From positions 2,527,406 through 2,591,405 of the forward strand of contig MU008159.1 of assembly GCA_010909165.1 (NCBI GenBank): a stretch of DNA of 64,000 nt, in the 5' to 3' direction. Origin of the DNA: Anthoceros angustus. Taxonomy: Eukaryota > Streptophyta > Anthocerotopsida > Anthocerotales > Anthocerotaceae. The position numbers and the translations under genes were made by a program. Shown here in pieces: positions 12,295-23,310 of this stretch. The notes beneath the pieces are model-generated. The model saw nothing but the letters and a program-made list of their open reading frames with translations. It made no database searches and was not told where the DNA came from. The number at the start of each line of letters is the position of its first letter. Within the stretch, counting starts at the first letter, position 1.

Positions 12295-12313
12295 GTGCCC
12301 TTTTCTAGTAGGG
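12295..12313 (-). repeat. CACTA-like terminal motif (right end, copy 1)
   Basis: GCCCTTTTCTAGTAGGG is the reverse complement of the motif at 28847-28863. Together with the GTTGCAA/GTGTAAC-rich repeats just inside it, this marks the right terminus of a CACTA-like element that extends leftward. Confidence 0.6.
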
Positions 12314-13380
12314 TAATTTGTCTTATGATCGGAAGTGGATTTGGAGAACACAAAAAATATGCATTACCATTGATCAAATCTGCACGCTTATAACCACGAA
12401 ACCATTGGTGTTGGTCGAAGAGTCACCAAGTGACGCCGCGTCGCCGTGAGGCACATGTTGGTGGTGCACGCCCGACGCATATGCCCATATCACGTGGAGT
12501 TCATTGCATCGGTGGAAACAAAGCAAGGGATAGAGGACGATTGAAGTGTCCAAAAATTTGATTTAAATTGTCAATAAAATCAAACACTTAGATATGTAAG
12601 GTATGAGAGTGACGTAAGGGTTAGCACATATATATTATTATATAAACAAGTCTTGATGCCTATATAAAATGCGTACATACGTATACAAAGAGGCATGTAA
12701 ATACACTAATATAATAGAAGTATAACGGATGGATGTGTACATATAACGTACACATACTTATGTCTTGAAGCCTACAAACATATATATGTATATTGAGTAT
12801 ATGCAAAGGAGGTAAAAGGAAGGAAGGGGCAAGTGAGAGAGGTCATTGTAACAAGCAAGTTGAAAGAGGAATAGTGGAAGAGTATAAAATGGTCAGTGAT
12901 AGGGGAGGTCCTTCTCACGGTCATGAAGGAGGAGGAGAAGTGAAAGAGTATAAAAGGGTGTGATAAGGGGCAATAAATAGGAGGTGAGGTGAGAGGAGAG
13001 AGACCAAGTATTGTGTTAAGATGGGGTGAGAAGTTGGATAAGAAAAGGACACCTTGAACACCAAGCCACCATAAAGTGTTGCAATTTTGAAGTGGTACAT
13101 GAAGTGAGAGACCAAGCATTGTGTTAGGATGGTGGGAGAAGGAAGAGAAAGAATGGACCAACTTAACACCAAGCCATCAAACCATCTTGGAAGTTGGAAG
13201 TGGAAATTATTAACAATGCTTGTGAGAGAGGGGTGTACCCGAGGGGAGGTGGGAAGAGATAGTGTCGTTCGTGTTAAGATGGTGCACCAACGGGACAGAA
13301 CTAACAAACTTAATACCAACCCTCCAAAACATGTTGCAATGTGGAAGTGTAACAAAAATTGCAACATCATCGAACATAGG

Positions 13381-13399
13381 GTGCCCTTTTCTAGTAGGG
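13381..13399 (-). repeat. CACTA-like terminal motif (right end, copy 2)
   Basis: Second copy of the terminal motif, in the downstream unit of the 1.07-kb tandem duplication. The subterminal repeats inside it are the same as in copy 1, with small indels. Confidence 0.6.
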
Positions 13400-13470
13400 T
13401 AATTTGTCTTATGATCGGAAGTGGATTTGGAGAACACAAAAATATGCATTACCATTGATCAAATCGCTTA

Positions 13471-13930
13471 TAACCCCAGCCAACCTCATTCAAATACATG
13501 CACTGAACAAAGACGCAGACAAAGCGTACATGGCATGAAGTGGATGCACGACTGGACTTACGGACATCGCGGATGGCATGGCATCGAGCGGGCGTAAGGA
13601 AGGCATGGCATATATGCGCTGCAGCCAAAGCGTCTTGGCGATGTGTCGAAGTGTCGGGGCCCGGTGGCATGGGTGGAGGGAGCTAAGCAGGCGTGTCTTC
13701 GCCATGATCGCCGTTCGGAGATCGCGGATGGGACGTTAACGAACTAGGCGTGCGGCCGAGGCGTGAATGGACAGCGGCGGACAGGCTTGCCATGGTCGCA
13801 TGAGTAATCCCGTCCTGCGGGGCGCACAGCCTCTCGGACCACCCATTGTGGGCACGTCATACATTCTCGAACACGTTTTCAATATGGACATTTAACACAA
13901 AAACCATCCCATACTGTCATTTCTGTTAAT
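13471..13930. other. no recognised gene
   Basis: CG-containing, moderately GC-rich DNA between the tandem duplication and the copia scrap at 13.94 kb. Only short frames; nothing recognised. Confidence 0.4.
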
Positions 13931-13934
13931 TTGT

Positions 13935-14045
13935 CTTACGGAGTATGTGCCTACACAAGAAAACCCTGGATATATTAACGAAAGCTCTTTCAAAAGAGGC
14001 CACGAGAAGCATGTTTGAGGTGGGGTTAGAGAGTCTGGAACTTTC
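13935..14045 (+). pseudogene. copia RNase H C-terminal scrap
   Basis: The plus strand encodes, across small frame shifts, a peptide with DILTKALSKE followed by a GLESLELS-like tail. This matches the typical C-terminal end of copia polyproteins (ADIFTKPL... then the final helix). Nothing upstream resembles the rest of pol, so this is an isolated 3' fragment. No LTR was recognised after it. Confidence 0.5.
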
Positions 14046-14049
14046 CTAT

Positions 14050-15110
14050 CTAACCCCAACTAGCCTACATGCCCGCTACCTAATCCCTCAGTTAACATCG
14101 GTCTCGGAGGACTCTTCCTTTGGATTCTCGAGTCGGAGGGCTCTGGAGGCCTTAGCATCGGAGTCCTCACACATGTCATCTTGGGAGGAGCAGCATCCTC
14201 CTCAATCCTCAAGGCAGATCCTGCGGTCAAGACACAAAGCAATTAGATAGCTTTAGGCGAGTGGGAGTAGGAGGCGAGATGAAGCAAAACCCAGTCACTT
14301 CGTGGCGGCTTACAACATGACCGAGGAGCAGTGTAACCACGCACTCGATCCGTTTCATGACCGGACCCGGTATGCTTGCATCGATGCAGATAGGAGAGCT
14401 GGGCATTGCCGGTGCCTAGGCTCACAATCTTCACATCCTTATCGGGGTTACCTCGAGGGAAATTCGAGGCCGTGAGGCCTCACCTCCCCTCCGTCAGACA
14501 TAGCCTCGGGCCCACAGGCAGGCCACAGGCTCCCTCTTCTGAGTGGCGTGGGGGCAGCGTGGGAGAAATTGTGGAAGCTAAGCGCGCAATGGAGGACCTC
14601 CCATGTCCTCCCGATTATGGCCTCGCGCCTAGTCCTCGGCCTGCCGCGTTGTGCGAGGCGCTCCCGTTTCTTGGTCGGCTCGAGCTTCCCCGGCGGTGTC
14701 GGGTCCCTTGCGAGCAGAGGAGGTTGTCCTAGCCGCCTTGCTTGCCGCGGCCTAGGGAGTCTCTTCTGGCGGGGTTCGCATCCTTAGAGGAGGGCGACAT
14801 CTCGATCGATTCGCTCCACAACCCCTTCTCCAATTGCAGGCGTGAAGATGAAGAAGAGGAATATAACGCACTGGTGAGGAGGTTTCTCAGCACGCTCGAA
14901 TATATACGGCGAGGGGCGTACGTGAGCAATGCATCTGCAGCTTTCACCCGACTCCATCCTACAAGGGTGGAGATGATCCGGTTGTTGGAGCATCACTTTC
15001 CAAAATGATCAACAAGTGGGAGTGAAGAGTTATACCCAAACACACCTCTGTCCGTCACCTCCTCCGACGGTCACCTCCTCCCGGCGAAGACAAAGCTTGT
15101 ACAACACGGT
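14050..15110. other. unknown sequence with a weak coding candidate on plus
   Basis: The plus frame 14742-15008 ends with a regular-looking segment (LVRRFLSTLEYIRRGAYVSN, then FTRLHPTRVEMIRLLEHHF) rich in Arg and Leu, which reads more like real protein than its surroundings. I do not recognise a family. Upstream frames (14406-14732, 14548-14787) overlap and lack motifs. A remnant exon or transposon-encoded protein is possible. Confidence 0.25.
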
Positions 15111-15430
15111 GTTTAAAGCCCAATTGTACGTTGTAAATATGTTTGAGACGGCCGGATCGGCCTCTCTCATGTTTTACAACATACATACAACCTAATCTAA
15201 TTTACAACACGATCCATTGCAAACCCGCTGTACATTGTAAAGCGTTTAAGAGAGGCCAAGATAGGCCTCCCACAACTTTACAACATAGTCTAATTTACAC
15301 AGCCGTTGCAAAGCGCTTGTTGTAAAATGTATGACAAGGCCGAGATCAGCCTCTGCGTTTACACCAAATTCACAACGTAGTCTCATGTACAAAGTCCATT
15401 GCAAAGCGATCTTGCGCGTTACGCCTCGGT
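15110..15430. repeat. TTTACAAC / TTGTAAA-rich subterminal-type array
   Basis: Three to four degenerate units of ~90-100 bp, each with a TTGTAAA word, a GAGGCC/GGCCTC segment (GCCGGATCGGCC, GCCAAGATAGGCC, GCCGAGATCAGCC), TTTACAACATA and AATTTACA. Dense short motifs of this kind are typical of CACTA subterminal regions, where the transposase accessory protein binds. The words resemble those in the arrays at 29.7-30.0 kb and 36.9-37.3 kb and near 22.0 kb. No terminal CACTA was found beside it. Confidence 0.55.
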
Positions 15431-18360
15431 CGGGCTTCGGTGCCATTGCGGTGCTTGGGTATTCTACCGATCTCGCTTCCATCGGCCAAGTCCACCACGG
15501 CTACCACATCGCGTTCGCAGCGGTCATCGAACATAGTCATGATCCATGCCAAGCGACTATGTTAGTTTTTGCTTTGAGGCAAAAATGGCCTCACCATCTA
15601 TAGATTACATGTGCCCAGGCGGTCGCCACATGATGCATGCACTCGGCATGGTGATGCGTGAAAACATTTGGAAGCATATGTGCGGTGAATGAAGCTCTCC
15701 TAAAAAACATAGCATGAGTGCAAGGAAACGGCGGAGAGGCAATCAGACTCACGACCTTGCTAATTGTCCATCCGAGTTGCGAACAAAGTGCTCACCTCAT
15801 GTCTCCCATGTTTCAGTCTTGTCCGAGGAGTTGAACTCGCTTGTTGTGAATGATGGGTCATGGTGGGTCATGGTGCCTCACCTTCCAAGTGGAGCAAACC
15901 GGAAAACTGGTGGCGGGCATTTCATTGCCGTTCATAAATTGTACAATGTGTCGCCATTTCGACTGCATATGTATTTTGTTTTACATGGCGACCAATCAAC
16001 CATACGTGCCGCTCATCAATCGATCATGTCACTCGCACGGTCACGTAGCATGGATGACTCGTTCGTCTTCTTGCGGGCATCACCACCCATGCGTCATCCA
16101 TTATTCAAGACATTTGTACCGGTGTGACAAAGCGGTGCGGATGGATATCATGGCCGCCCATAATATATAACCAATTCTGTGTGGGGTCACGTACATATTC
16201 CAGGTATGCGGGATGTGATCACCACAATGGGAGTTTGGGAGAGAACAACATCGATCGGATCATCACACCACCGGGGCAAGCCAAGTCCGGTGGGCACCAA
16301 GGAGGGAGCATCTTGGTGACTCTGTGCGCTTTTCGAGCCTCCAAAATTATGCGTGAGAAGGAAAGGATTCCAGCGGTATGGCAATGGCATTTTAGGTCTT
16401 TTAGTCGCCACCATGGGCAAATTGGAGTGAGCATGCGTCGAGGTTTGGGCGGTATCAATTCCTTGCACGGCAACTTGCGGGCTGATTGGCAAGACATTGG
16501 AGTGGTGTTCCAAGTGGCGGCAACCATGGATGCCTTGACTTGGATCCTGGCCCTTGCCTTTGTACTCTATCTCCTTTCGAGCTATGGGTTGTCGAGAAGG
16601 ATACACGGGTCCCAAGGGCTGGCCGAATTGGCTGCATAGTTGACATAATTCGTCACAAAGATACCTTGTTGGTGGCTCACGGTCTTCGCTAAGGCGTACC
16701 ACGTTGAGTGCACGCACTTCACATTCACCCACGACGCACCCACCCAACATTGAGCACATTCTCGGTGGCAAATCGTTGCAATCCTTCCACATCGGAAGAG
16801 CTTGGGGAATGGCATTTTCAACGATGGAGAGATGTGGAAGCGGCGGAAGGCGCAAGCTTGAGTTCTCTTCCAGTGCTTCGTGATTACTGGCACCAAGCGT
16901 TTAGAGCGGTCGTTGGTGTCGACATTATTGCCCAAGCGGAAAGGAGGAGGTTGTTGACATGCATGGTGAATGATGGTGTGTGGAGCATGTTGCAATCGAT
17001 CTTCAATGCTCGTGAATTTTGCACAGATTCAAGCCATTGCGGGATCTCTTTGCGCATGACATTCGATTCCATTTGCAAAATCGGGCAACACCCTTAGACG
17101 TCCTCTTTCATGGGTCGTTCAACTGCCAAAACTTGGCGGGCATTTTCCGATTCACCAAATTTTGCATACATGTCCACCGTAGGTGCCCACCACTACATTC
17201 TCCAGCGGGCCGAGCCCTTGCACCATAAGGGCATTCCATGTCACCATATCACGACAAAGCAAGCAAGACTACAAAAGGTTAGGGAATCACCACTAGTTGT
17301 CCATCATAGTGAAGACTAAACCCGAGGTTCTTTGAAATCAAGACGGTCATCCCCACTTGCCAATTAAGACGATCCATGTAACGTAGGGGTCGTCGTTCAA
17401 ATCCATCATAGCATATGATGGGCGATGAACCGATGAGAAACCGAAGAGATTCTTGATCACGAAGAAAAGCGATTATCCCCACTCGCCAAGACCACATCCA
17501 TGGTGCTCCCATTCCTCCTCCATAAGATGATCCGGTGGCGTAGGCGCGTCGTTCTCGCTCTCCGGGTGTCCAAAATTTGTCGACTTATTCTCCAAAACGG
17601 AAGGAGGATTCGCGACTCCTCTCGAGGTACTTAGCGCCAATTTGAGTAGGCGGGAACTTCCCTACATCGGGCGGGGAACCCCAAGCCGGTGATGGCGCCA
17701 CTTGTTCGCATGGCGGCAACGGGAGACTTGTATCACAACCATCTTGTGAAGCAAGCGGGCTATGTCCTCACCTTGTTTACTATGTGTCCTCAACAATGGT
17801 CCGAAGGCTCTGCAGGTTTTCCACAGGACAAGCCAAAGGCCCAGTACCACCTCACCGCCCGCTGTGCGGCTTGCTTGGAGTGCATCGGAACAAAGGGGTG
17901 TCCTGAGAGAAATCATCAACGTCGTCTTCTTTACTCTTCCAGATCGCCGAGGCAACGGCCAAGATCGGATACCACACTCAAAGAAAAAGATTGATTTGTG
18001 GCCCAATTCTAGTGCGGTCATCACGCTTACAAGAAGGAAGAGGTCGATCATCGAAATTGGCGCGCAACCGTCATCGCAACAATCGGTACATGCTTTGGTA
18101 AACCCTTAAACCACGAACCGTCTTCCACGTCGTTTGTACTCACCATAATTATAATTAAATAAGTGAAATATTTAAGACTTGGGATACTTTTTATACTTAT
18201 AAGAAAAGCTTTAAAATATTTTTCAACCTATCAATTACCTATCTATCCTCCCACCCTCTCCACTCCTTATCCCTCTATCTCCACTCCTTATCCCTCTATC
18301 ATCTCCCTTCCCCTTCCTTCTCCTTTCCACATAACAAGTCTATTACTCCAACTCTACTAT
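15431..18360. other. no recognised gene (2.9 kb)
   Basis: Several medium frames exist on both strands (15714-16127 plus, 16124-16639 plus, 16187-16855 minus, 17662-18051 minus), overlapping each other and without a motif I can name. 18100-18360 turns AT-rich and pyrimidine-rich, with a short repeat of 'tccactccttatccctctat' (18259-18299). It may be old transposon interior, given the TNP2 pseudogene next to it. Confidence 0.4.
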
Positions 18361-18365
18361 GTAAC

Positions 18366-21060
18366 TCATTGGTCATTATCGCTCACGCTATCATTGTCTT
18401 CATCATCCTCACCTATGATATCCGCATCCTCATCATCTTGACTCATGTTATCCTCGTCTTGAGCCTCACCTTGTACTATCGTCTTCCACGTGCGCTTGTA
18501 CCCACCACAATTTTCCATGCATTTTAGAATTCTCATACAAAAGACTTGCTCCACTTTCTCCGATACTAGTACAAATGGCTCATCCTCCAACTTATCATTG
18601 GATAACATGACATCGTTAACCATGAACATACGAGATGTATCTGTTTTGATGGTCAGTGCTCTTTGTTCCATTGAGCCTTGAACCATCTCACCTTCAACAC
18701 ATTTACTTTTTAGACGGCCCTAAGTCCACCTCCAAAATCTTTTCCACCTTTCCAAAGATAGGGAAAATCTGCTATAATAGGTTCGGTGTCCCGCGATGTG
18801 AAACACATGCTTGGCTATATAGATGTTTTATAATGCTATCACATGTATTCTTTCCCCTATCGCATCTATAGTCCTTATATGATTTCCATATGCCCACATC
18901 ATTTTATATGATCGCACCGAGGAGGTCCTCGCACAATTGCATCACATCCAACCCATAGGTTTGTCGCATTTCCCTTCCGCTACTATAACTTCATCTATCA
19001 ACCATTACGCAAAGGGCGTTGCTCGTCATACCATACACTTTTCGCCATTTTTGAGTACAGAGTTTTCCACTAACACTTTCCTCATCATTGCATTTCCACA
19101 TCATTCGGTCATAATTTTTGCCATTCCTTGCAATAACACCCCACATTGGGTGACATCATCTTCGATTTCCACACTCTTGGTGCCTCTTCATGTGTATTTC
19201 CAAAGAACTCGAGCTATAAAACATTATCTCTTGTGCTAAGTATCCTAAAGCCATGCTACCTTCGTCGGGCTTTCATCGAACAAGTCCCTTTAACACTTTC
19301 ATGTGCCTTTCTAAGAAATACATCCATCGATATCGAGTTGGTCCACATAATTCAACCTCCACAAGATGAACAACAACATGTACTTGACTTGTCGGAAAAG
19401 TCGTTGGAAATTCCCTCTCCACACACATGATCTCCACACTTTTCACCTTCATAGTGGAATTTCATCCTTCGCAATTTCTTTTGAACAAAGCCACGAATAG
19501 CTCGGCAAGATCACATATAGCCTTGTGAACATCATGATGTATTAATCCTTTCAAGACAATTGGCCACAAATCCGTTAACTGATGGTGATGATCATGAGAC
19601 TTTAACCCTGAAATTCCCTCTTCTCTCCCTTTAGAAAAACAACGCTTCAAATTTGACCCATACCCTGTAGGAGTACGTATGCTGCAAATCCTTGTTCTCA
19701 ATTTTTCCTCTGCATTAGCATACATTCGCCTCTTTTTGCTGCCATGTCCAAGAACCCAGGGTGCTGGTGTCGTTATAATTGTCCGGTCCGCTGGGTTCGC
19801 CAGGTTTTGTGTGTTATCTTGCACCCATTTACAACATTTTGGCCTCTTTGGCTCCTTCCAACAGGTGATGGCCTCGCATGGGGGCACCAATCTTGTTTGG
19901 TATTTGAATACTCAAGATCTCTCGACTACCAAGGGAATCTTGATTCCACATATGTGCCAAAATCATGACTTACATTCTTTCCAATGTGCATGATATCAAA
20001 TAAGTGTCTGATCAACAATATCTGCAACCACCAAATAGCATGACTAAAAGTTAACCTTCATGAATAGCTATTAGTCTACCTACCGATGCTACCAATAATA
20101 TAATTAAAATATTCTTGAAAAGGGTAATACTTGCAAGACCCCATATGCATGCATACATACCTCCCAGTATGGAAGCTCCCAGAAAATTGAAGGCTCGTCG
20201 CTAGTAACACCCCAGGGCCTGTCTTCACCATTGTCTTTTGCATATTTCCGGTTAAAGCTTTCGATCATAATATCCTCCGGAGTTGGTGCATAGTCCGGAT
20301 GAATAATTTCCATCTCAGCCTTTCCATTGAATGAATCCTCTTCCACTCTAAACTTGTGTTCCTCTGGTAAAATTTTCTAAAATTCTTATCATATCGTCAT
20401 TTTGTTTGTGAACATTGACTTTCTTGCTTCTAATTTGTCCCAACATATTGGACATGCCCGCTTCCCTTTTGTTTGCATTTTAGAAGTGAAAGAATATCCG
20501 GATAATCATGCATCCACAACAATAAGGCCTTCAATTTAAATTGTCTTTGAGCATTTCCAATAGCCATAGAAGCATCTTGTACGACCACACCTTCCTCCCC
20601 AGTACCTTCAACTCTTGATGAGTGGTTGAAAATATATATCTGCATCTTTACTTGCTTGGACCGGGAATAATCATTGACAACAATATATGCCCATTCTTGA
20701 TAGATAACCAAGGAGGCGTTATAATTGACAAGAAGCACGGCCATATAGAATACCTAGAACTTTGGTGCCCAAAGGATTAATCCCATCCGTAGCAAGTCCT
20801 AATCGAATGTTCGCGTCTCCTTAGCAAACTCGGATAAGTGTTGTCCACATGTTCCCATGCATAGCTATCGATGGGACCGCATAATCCCATCATTAGACTT
20901 ATTTGTGGCGTGCCATGACATCATACTTGCTAGCTCCGGACATCTAAACATTTGTTTCAATCTAGGAATCAATGGAAAATATCAAGTAGCTTAATCGCTC
21001 GTTCTTCGTGTCAATTCGATACCTATGTTTCCCCACATCTTGCGAATAGCAATTAAAACT
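18366..21060 (-). pseudogene. CACTA (En/Spm) transposase, TNP2-like, broken
   Basis: Read on minus, the TNP2 landmarks appear in order across frames: LIPRLKQMFRCPELASMMSW (near 20980-20920), NIRLGLATDGINPLGTK (near 20815-20765), a YQEWAYIVVN...IYIF stretch (20705-20630), FKLKALLLWMHDYPD (near 20540-20490), GLKSHDHHHQL with a HDVHKAI segment (about 19605-19515), and the DUF4218-like block VVVHLVEVELCGP then RYRWMYFLERHMKVLKG (about 19380-19290). A DUF4216-like tail (PFVLVSEKVEQVF) ends in an Asp/Glu-rich C-terminus at 18366. Stops and frame changes throughout make it non-functional as read. The protein would catalyse cut-and-paste of CACTA elements in the nucleus. Its own termini are not certain; the arrays at 15.1-15.4 kb and 21.95-22.09 kb are candidate subterminal regions. 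Confidence 0.85.
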
Positions 21061-21940
21061 ACGTGAACAACATACAATCATCTTGACAAGCATGTATGGA
21101 TGTATATGTTAGGCCAAACCCTTAAGCATCTTTTTAATTTCAGCCCTACTTTTGGCAACTTGTTGCCAACTGAGGCCTAATTTGCCTAATGATAAAATTG
21201 AATTCAAAGATGCATCCGACCATGCCTCCTTTGGATGTTCAATAACAATAAAATGAATGCCAATAAACTTATCTCGGCTCCAACCCATAGGCGTAGTTCT
21301 TTGCGGTGTGCATCGTCTTTAATTCCTCAGGCAAGGAATCGACCTGTTCTTTAGTCATTTCTGCGATGCCAGAAACCCCACCAAGTGCCTCCACCAACTC
21401 TATGGTCACTCCACCGGCTAGTTATAATTAGCAATCTAGTTTTCTCAACTAAGCCCTGGAAGTGTTCGCCACGGAAGAAGCCGAGAACTTTTGCACAGCA
21501 GGCTGCAGGCCGTGGAGCCGAGCATGCTTAACCCCAGAAGGCCGGCTGCCTTTTTGCCCCATTTTTGGCGTTTTTTATTCTTATGAATTTCTAATTACTG
21601 AGAAAATCGACCGCAATGTTCTCAACACCACAATTACCGTGATGACCTCCTCTTTCCAACCATATGTTCGAAAAAGCACCACCCCTCGGTGAACATGCAC
21701 AAATTTCCATAGCCATTTCGATCCACCTTGGGCACCAGTGAGGTGAGCATCTTTCTTTGCCTACCATGAACTAAGGTGAGCCTTGAATCGTATGTACACA
21801 AGAATGTAGGGGATCGGTTTGTGCATGACCTTTGGATCCTAAGCGCCCGTGGCCGACCTTTCTTGAGAAAGCAGGAGAGCATACGGTGAAAGAGAGGGTC
21901 TCTTAGTTTCCTTTTTGCGGTTCCATATGTGTACCATTTT
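21061..21940 (-). other. probable 5' remainder of the TNP2 element; no clear coding
   Basis: Minus-strand sequence upstream of the recognisable transposase. Around 21200-21100 a stretch reads LAKLGLSWQQVAKSRAEIKK in one frame, possibly the remains of an N-terminal exon or of the neighbouring TNP gene. Frames at 21462-21692 (plus) and 21634-21882 (minus) have no motif. Confidence 0.35.
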
Positions 21941-22090
21941 GCCTACTAGAGATTTTAGAGCGTAAAAGTGAACTGTTGTAAATAGTAATAGTTTCTAATT
22001 TTACAGCGGAGTGTGTTGTAAATGGTAATCGTTGACTTAACAGCGGATAGCGTTGCAAATAGTAGTTTCAAAGTCGTTTCATACAAACTC
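21940..22090. repeat. possible CACTA subterminal region
   Basis: GCCTACTAGAGATTTTAGAGCG at 21940-21961 resembles a CACTA terminus and is followed by three copies of GTTGTAAATRGTAAT/ GTTGCAAATAGTA separated by TTTACAGCGGA-type words. The orientation suggests a left end of an element extending rightward or a decayed right end of the TNP2 element. The CACTA pentamer itself is altered to CCTA. Confidence 0.4.
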
Positions 22091-22254
22091 ACAGCACTGC
22101 AGTGCGAGGTAGGTGTGCAGTGCACAAAGGCGGTGAGGCGGGTGCAATGCATGCAAGATCTTGTCCAAGGCGGGAACATGCTTGCACACAAATACTGATA
22201 TAAATGCGGGTTCATGTCTGTACAAGTAGATGTTTACATACTGCGACGTATGTG

Positions 22255-22800
22255 TTGAGAGCCTGTGTATGTCGATTGCCCTCGGGGTGTGTGAGAACCG
22301 GGCTTGCCATCAGGGTGTGTGACGTGGGGGAGCTTGTGCAGCTAGTGTAATTCCTAAAATTCCGCAAGGGTATGCCATCGGAGCTGAAACAAGACCTCAC
22401 CCAGTTGTTGGGGATGAGTGTTCGCTTTCAAGGTCACGACATGAAGGGCATTCCAAACAAAGGGGCGAACAGGATAGATCTGAAGCTGTGAGCGGTGCCC
22501 TGATTCGGATAAACCGAATCCCAAGCACTCGCCTCAAGGTCAAGGAAGTCTTGGTTGAGGCCATGCGGCTTGCCATCGGGTATGTGAGGTGGGGAGCTTG
22601 TGCTAGTGTAATTGAGGCGGCGCCGCCACCAGTGTGTGAGGTGGGGAGCTTGTGTAGCTAGTGTAATTAAGGGCCATGGGGCCGGATCGGGGTGTGTGAG
22701 AGCCGGGCCGCACGTGATGTGTGGAGTGGGAGCTTCCTATGTAGTGTAATTGAGGCCATGCACCGCCATCTGGGTGTGTGATGAGAGTCTATGTGTTTGA
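22255..22800. repeat. degenerate tandem repeat (GGGTGTGTGAG / GTGGGGAGCTTGTG units)
   Basis: The words GGGTGTGTGA, GGTGGGGAGCTTGTG and GCTAGTGTAATT recur together in about five units of ~65-75 bp, at 22285-22350 and 22570-22790, separated by unrelated sequence (22360-22560). Unit differences cluster in GCCGG/CGCC-type words. No coding sense is visible. Confidence 0.7.
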
Positions 22801-23310
22801 GAGAGCGCTGGAAGCCAACCATGCCTCTCACATTTTAGAAGCGCGGAAGGCCATGAGAAGTGCGGGAAGGCTTTAAAGCGCGGAAGAAGAAGCCGACGGA
22901 ATTTGATGCCCATCCATACACAACACAAGGCACCTTGTTCTTAAGATGTCGCTTGGCTGCGAGGCGGCCTTCCAAGGATTGCTTGATGAGAGATTGCACG
23001 ACTTTGCTTAGCAGGCAGGTACCGGGCGACTTTCAGCGGCGGCCAGTAGGGGCGCCTACAATCCGTGTCGTTGTAGGAAGGAGTCCGTTCCCAAAGAATA
23101 GCAGCTCCGTTTGCGTTTGCGATTCGTCTTACACGTCGTTCGGTTCCAGCACACTCCTCGATTCACGTCTAACTACTCGCGACAAACACCGCCTGAGCCG
23201 GTATGGCCAAGCGTTTAAGGACCGTTCGTCCGTTTCGTTCACGTTAAATCCTCACACCTCTCGTCCGTTCTCTCACTCACACTACACTTATCGGTCTTAA
23301 GGAAAGGCCC
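22801..23310. other. no recognised gene
   Basis: A 146-residue plus frame (22860-23300) begins at an ATG but is Ser/Thr/Arg-rich at the end and matches nothing I know. It lies between a tandem repeat and GC-rich DNA and is probably chance. Confidence 0.3.

Larger units (their letters stand above)
11323..13470. repeat. tandem duplication, ~1.07-kb period, containing a CACTA-type end
   Basis: Copy 1 (about 11323-12394) and copy 2 (about 12395-13470) begin with nearly the same words (accacaaaaccattggtgtt and accacgaaaccattggtgtt). Each contains a 3' portion built of ~110-bp subterminal repeats rich in GTGTTAAGATGG, CACCAAGCCA and GTTGCAAT, and ends with the terminal motif GCCCTTTTCTAGTAGGG. The copies are mostly identical with patchy small indels. 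The architecture (subterminal repeats ending in a short terminal motif) is that of one end of a CACTA-like DNA transposon. No opposite end was found in either copy. Confidence 0.85.

Noticed and set aside
13935-14250. 101-residue plus frame as a complete small gene
   Set aside because: Its start matches the C-terminal end of copia RNase H, so it is a transposon scrap.
16187-16855. 222-residue minus frame as a gene
   Set aside because: Overlaps a 171-residue plus frame of equal quality; no motifs and no homologous family recalled.
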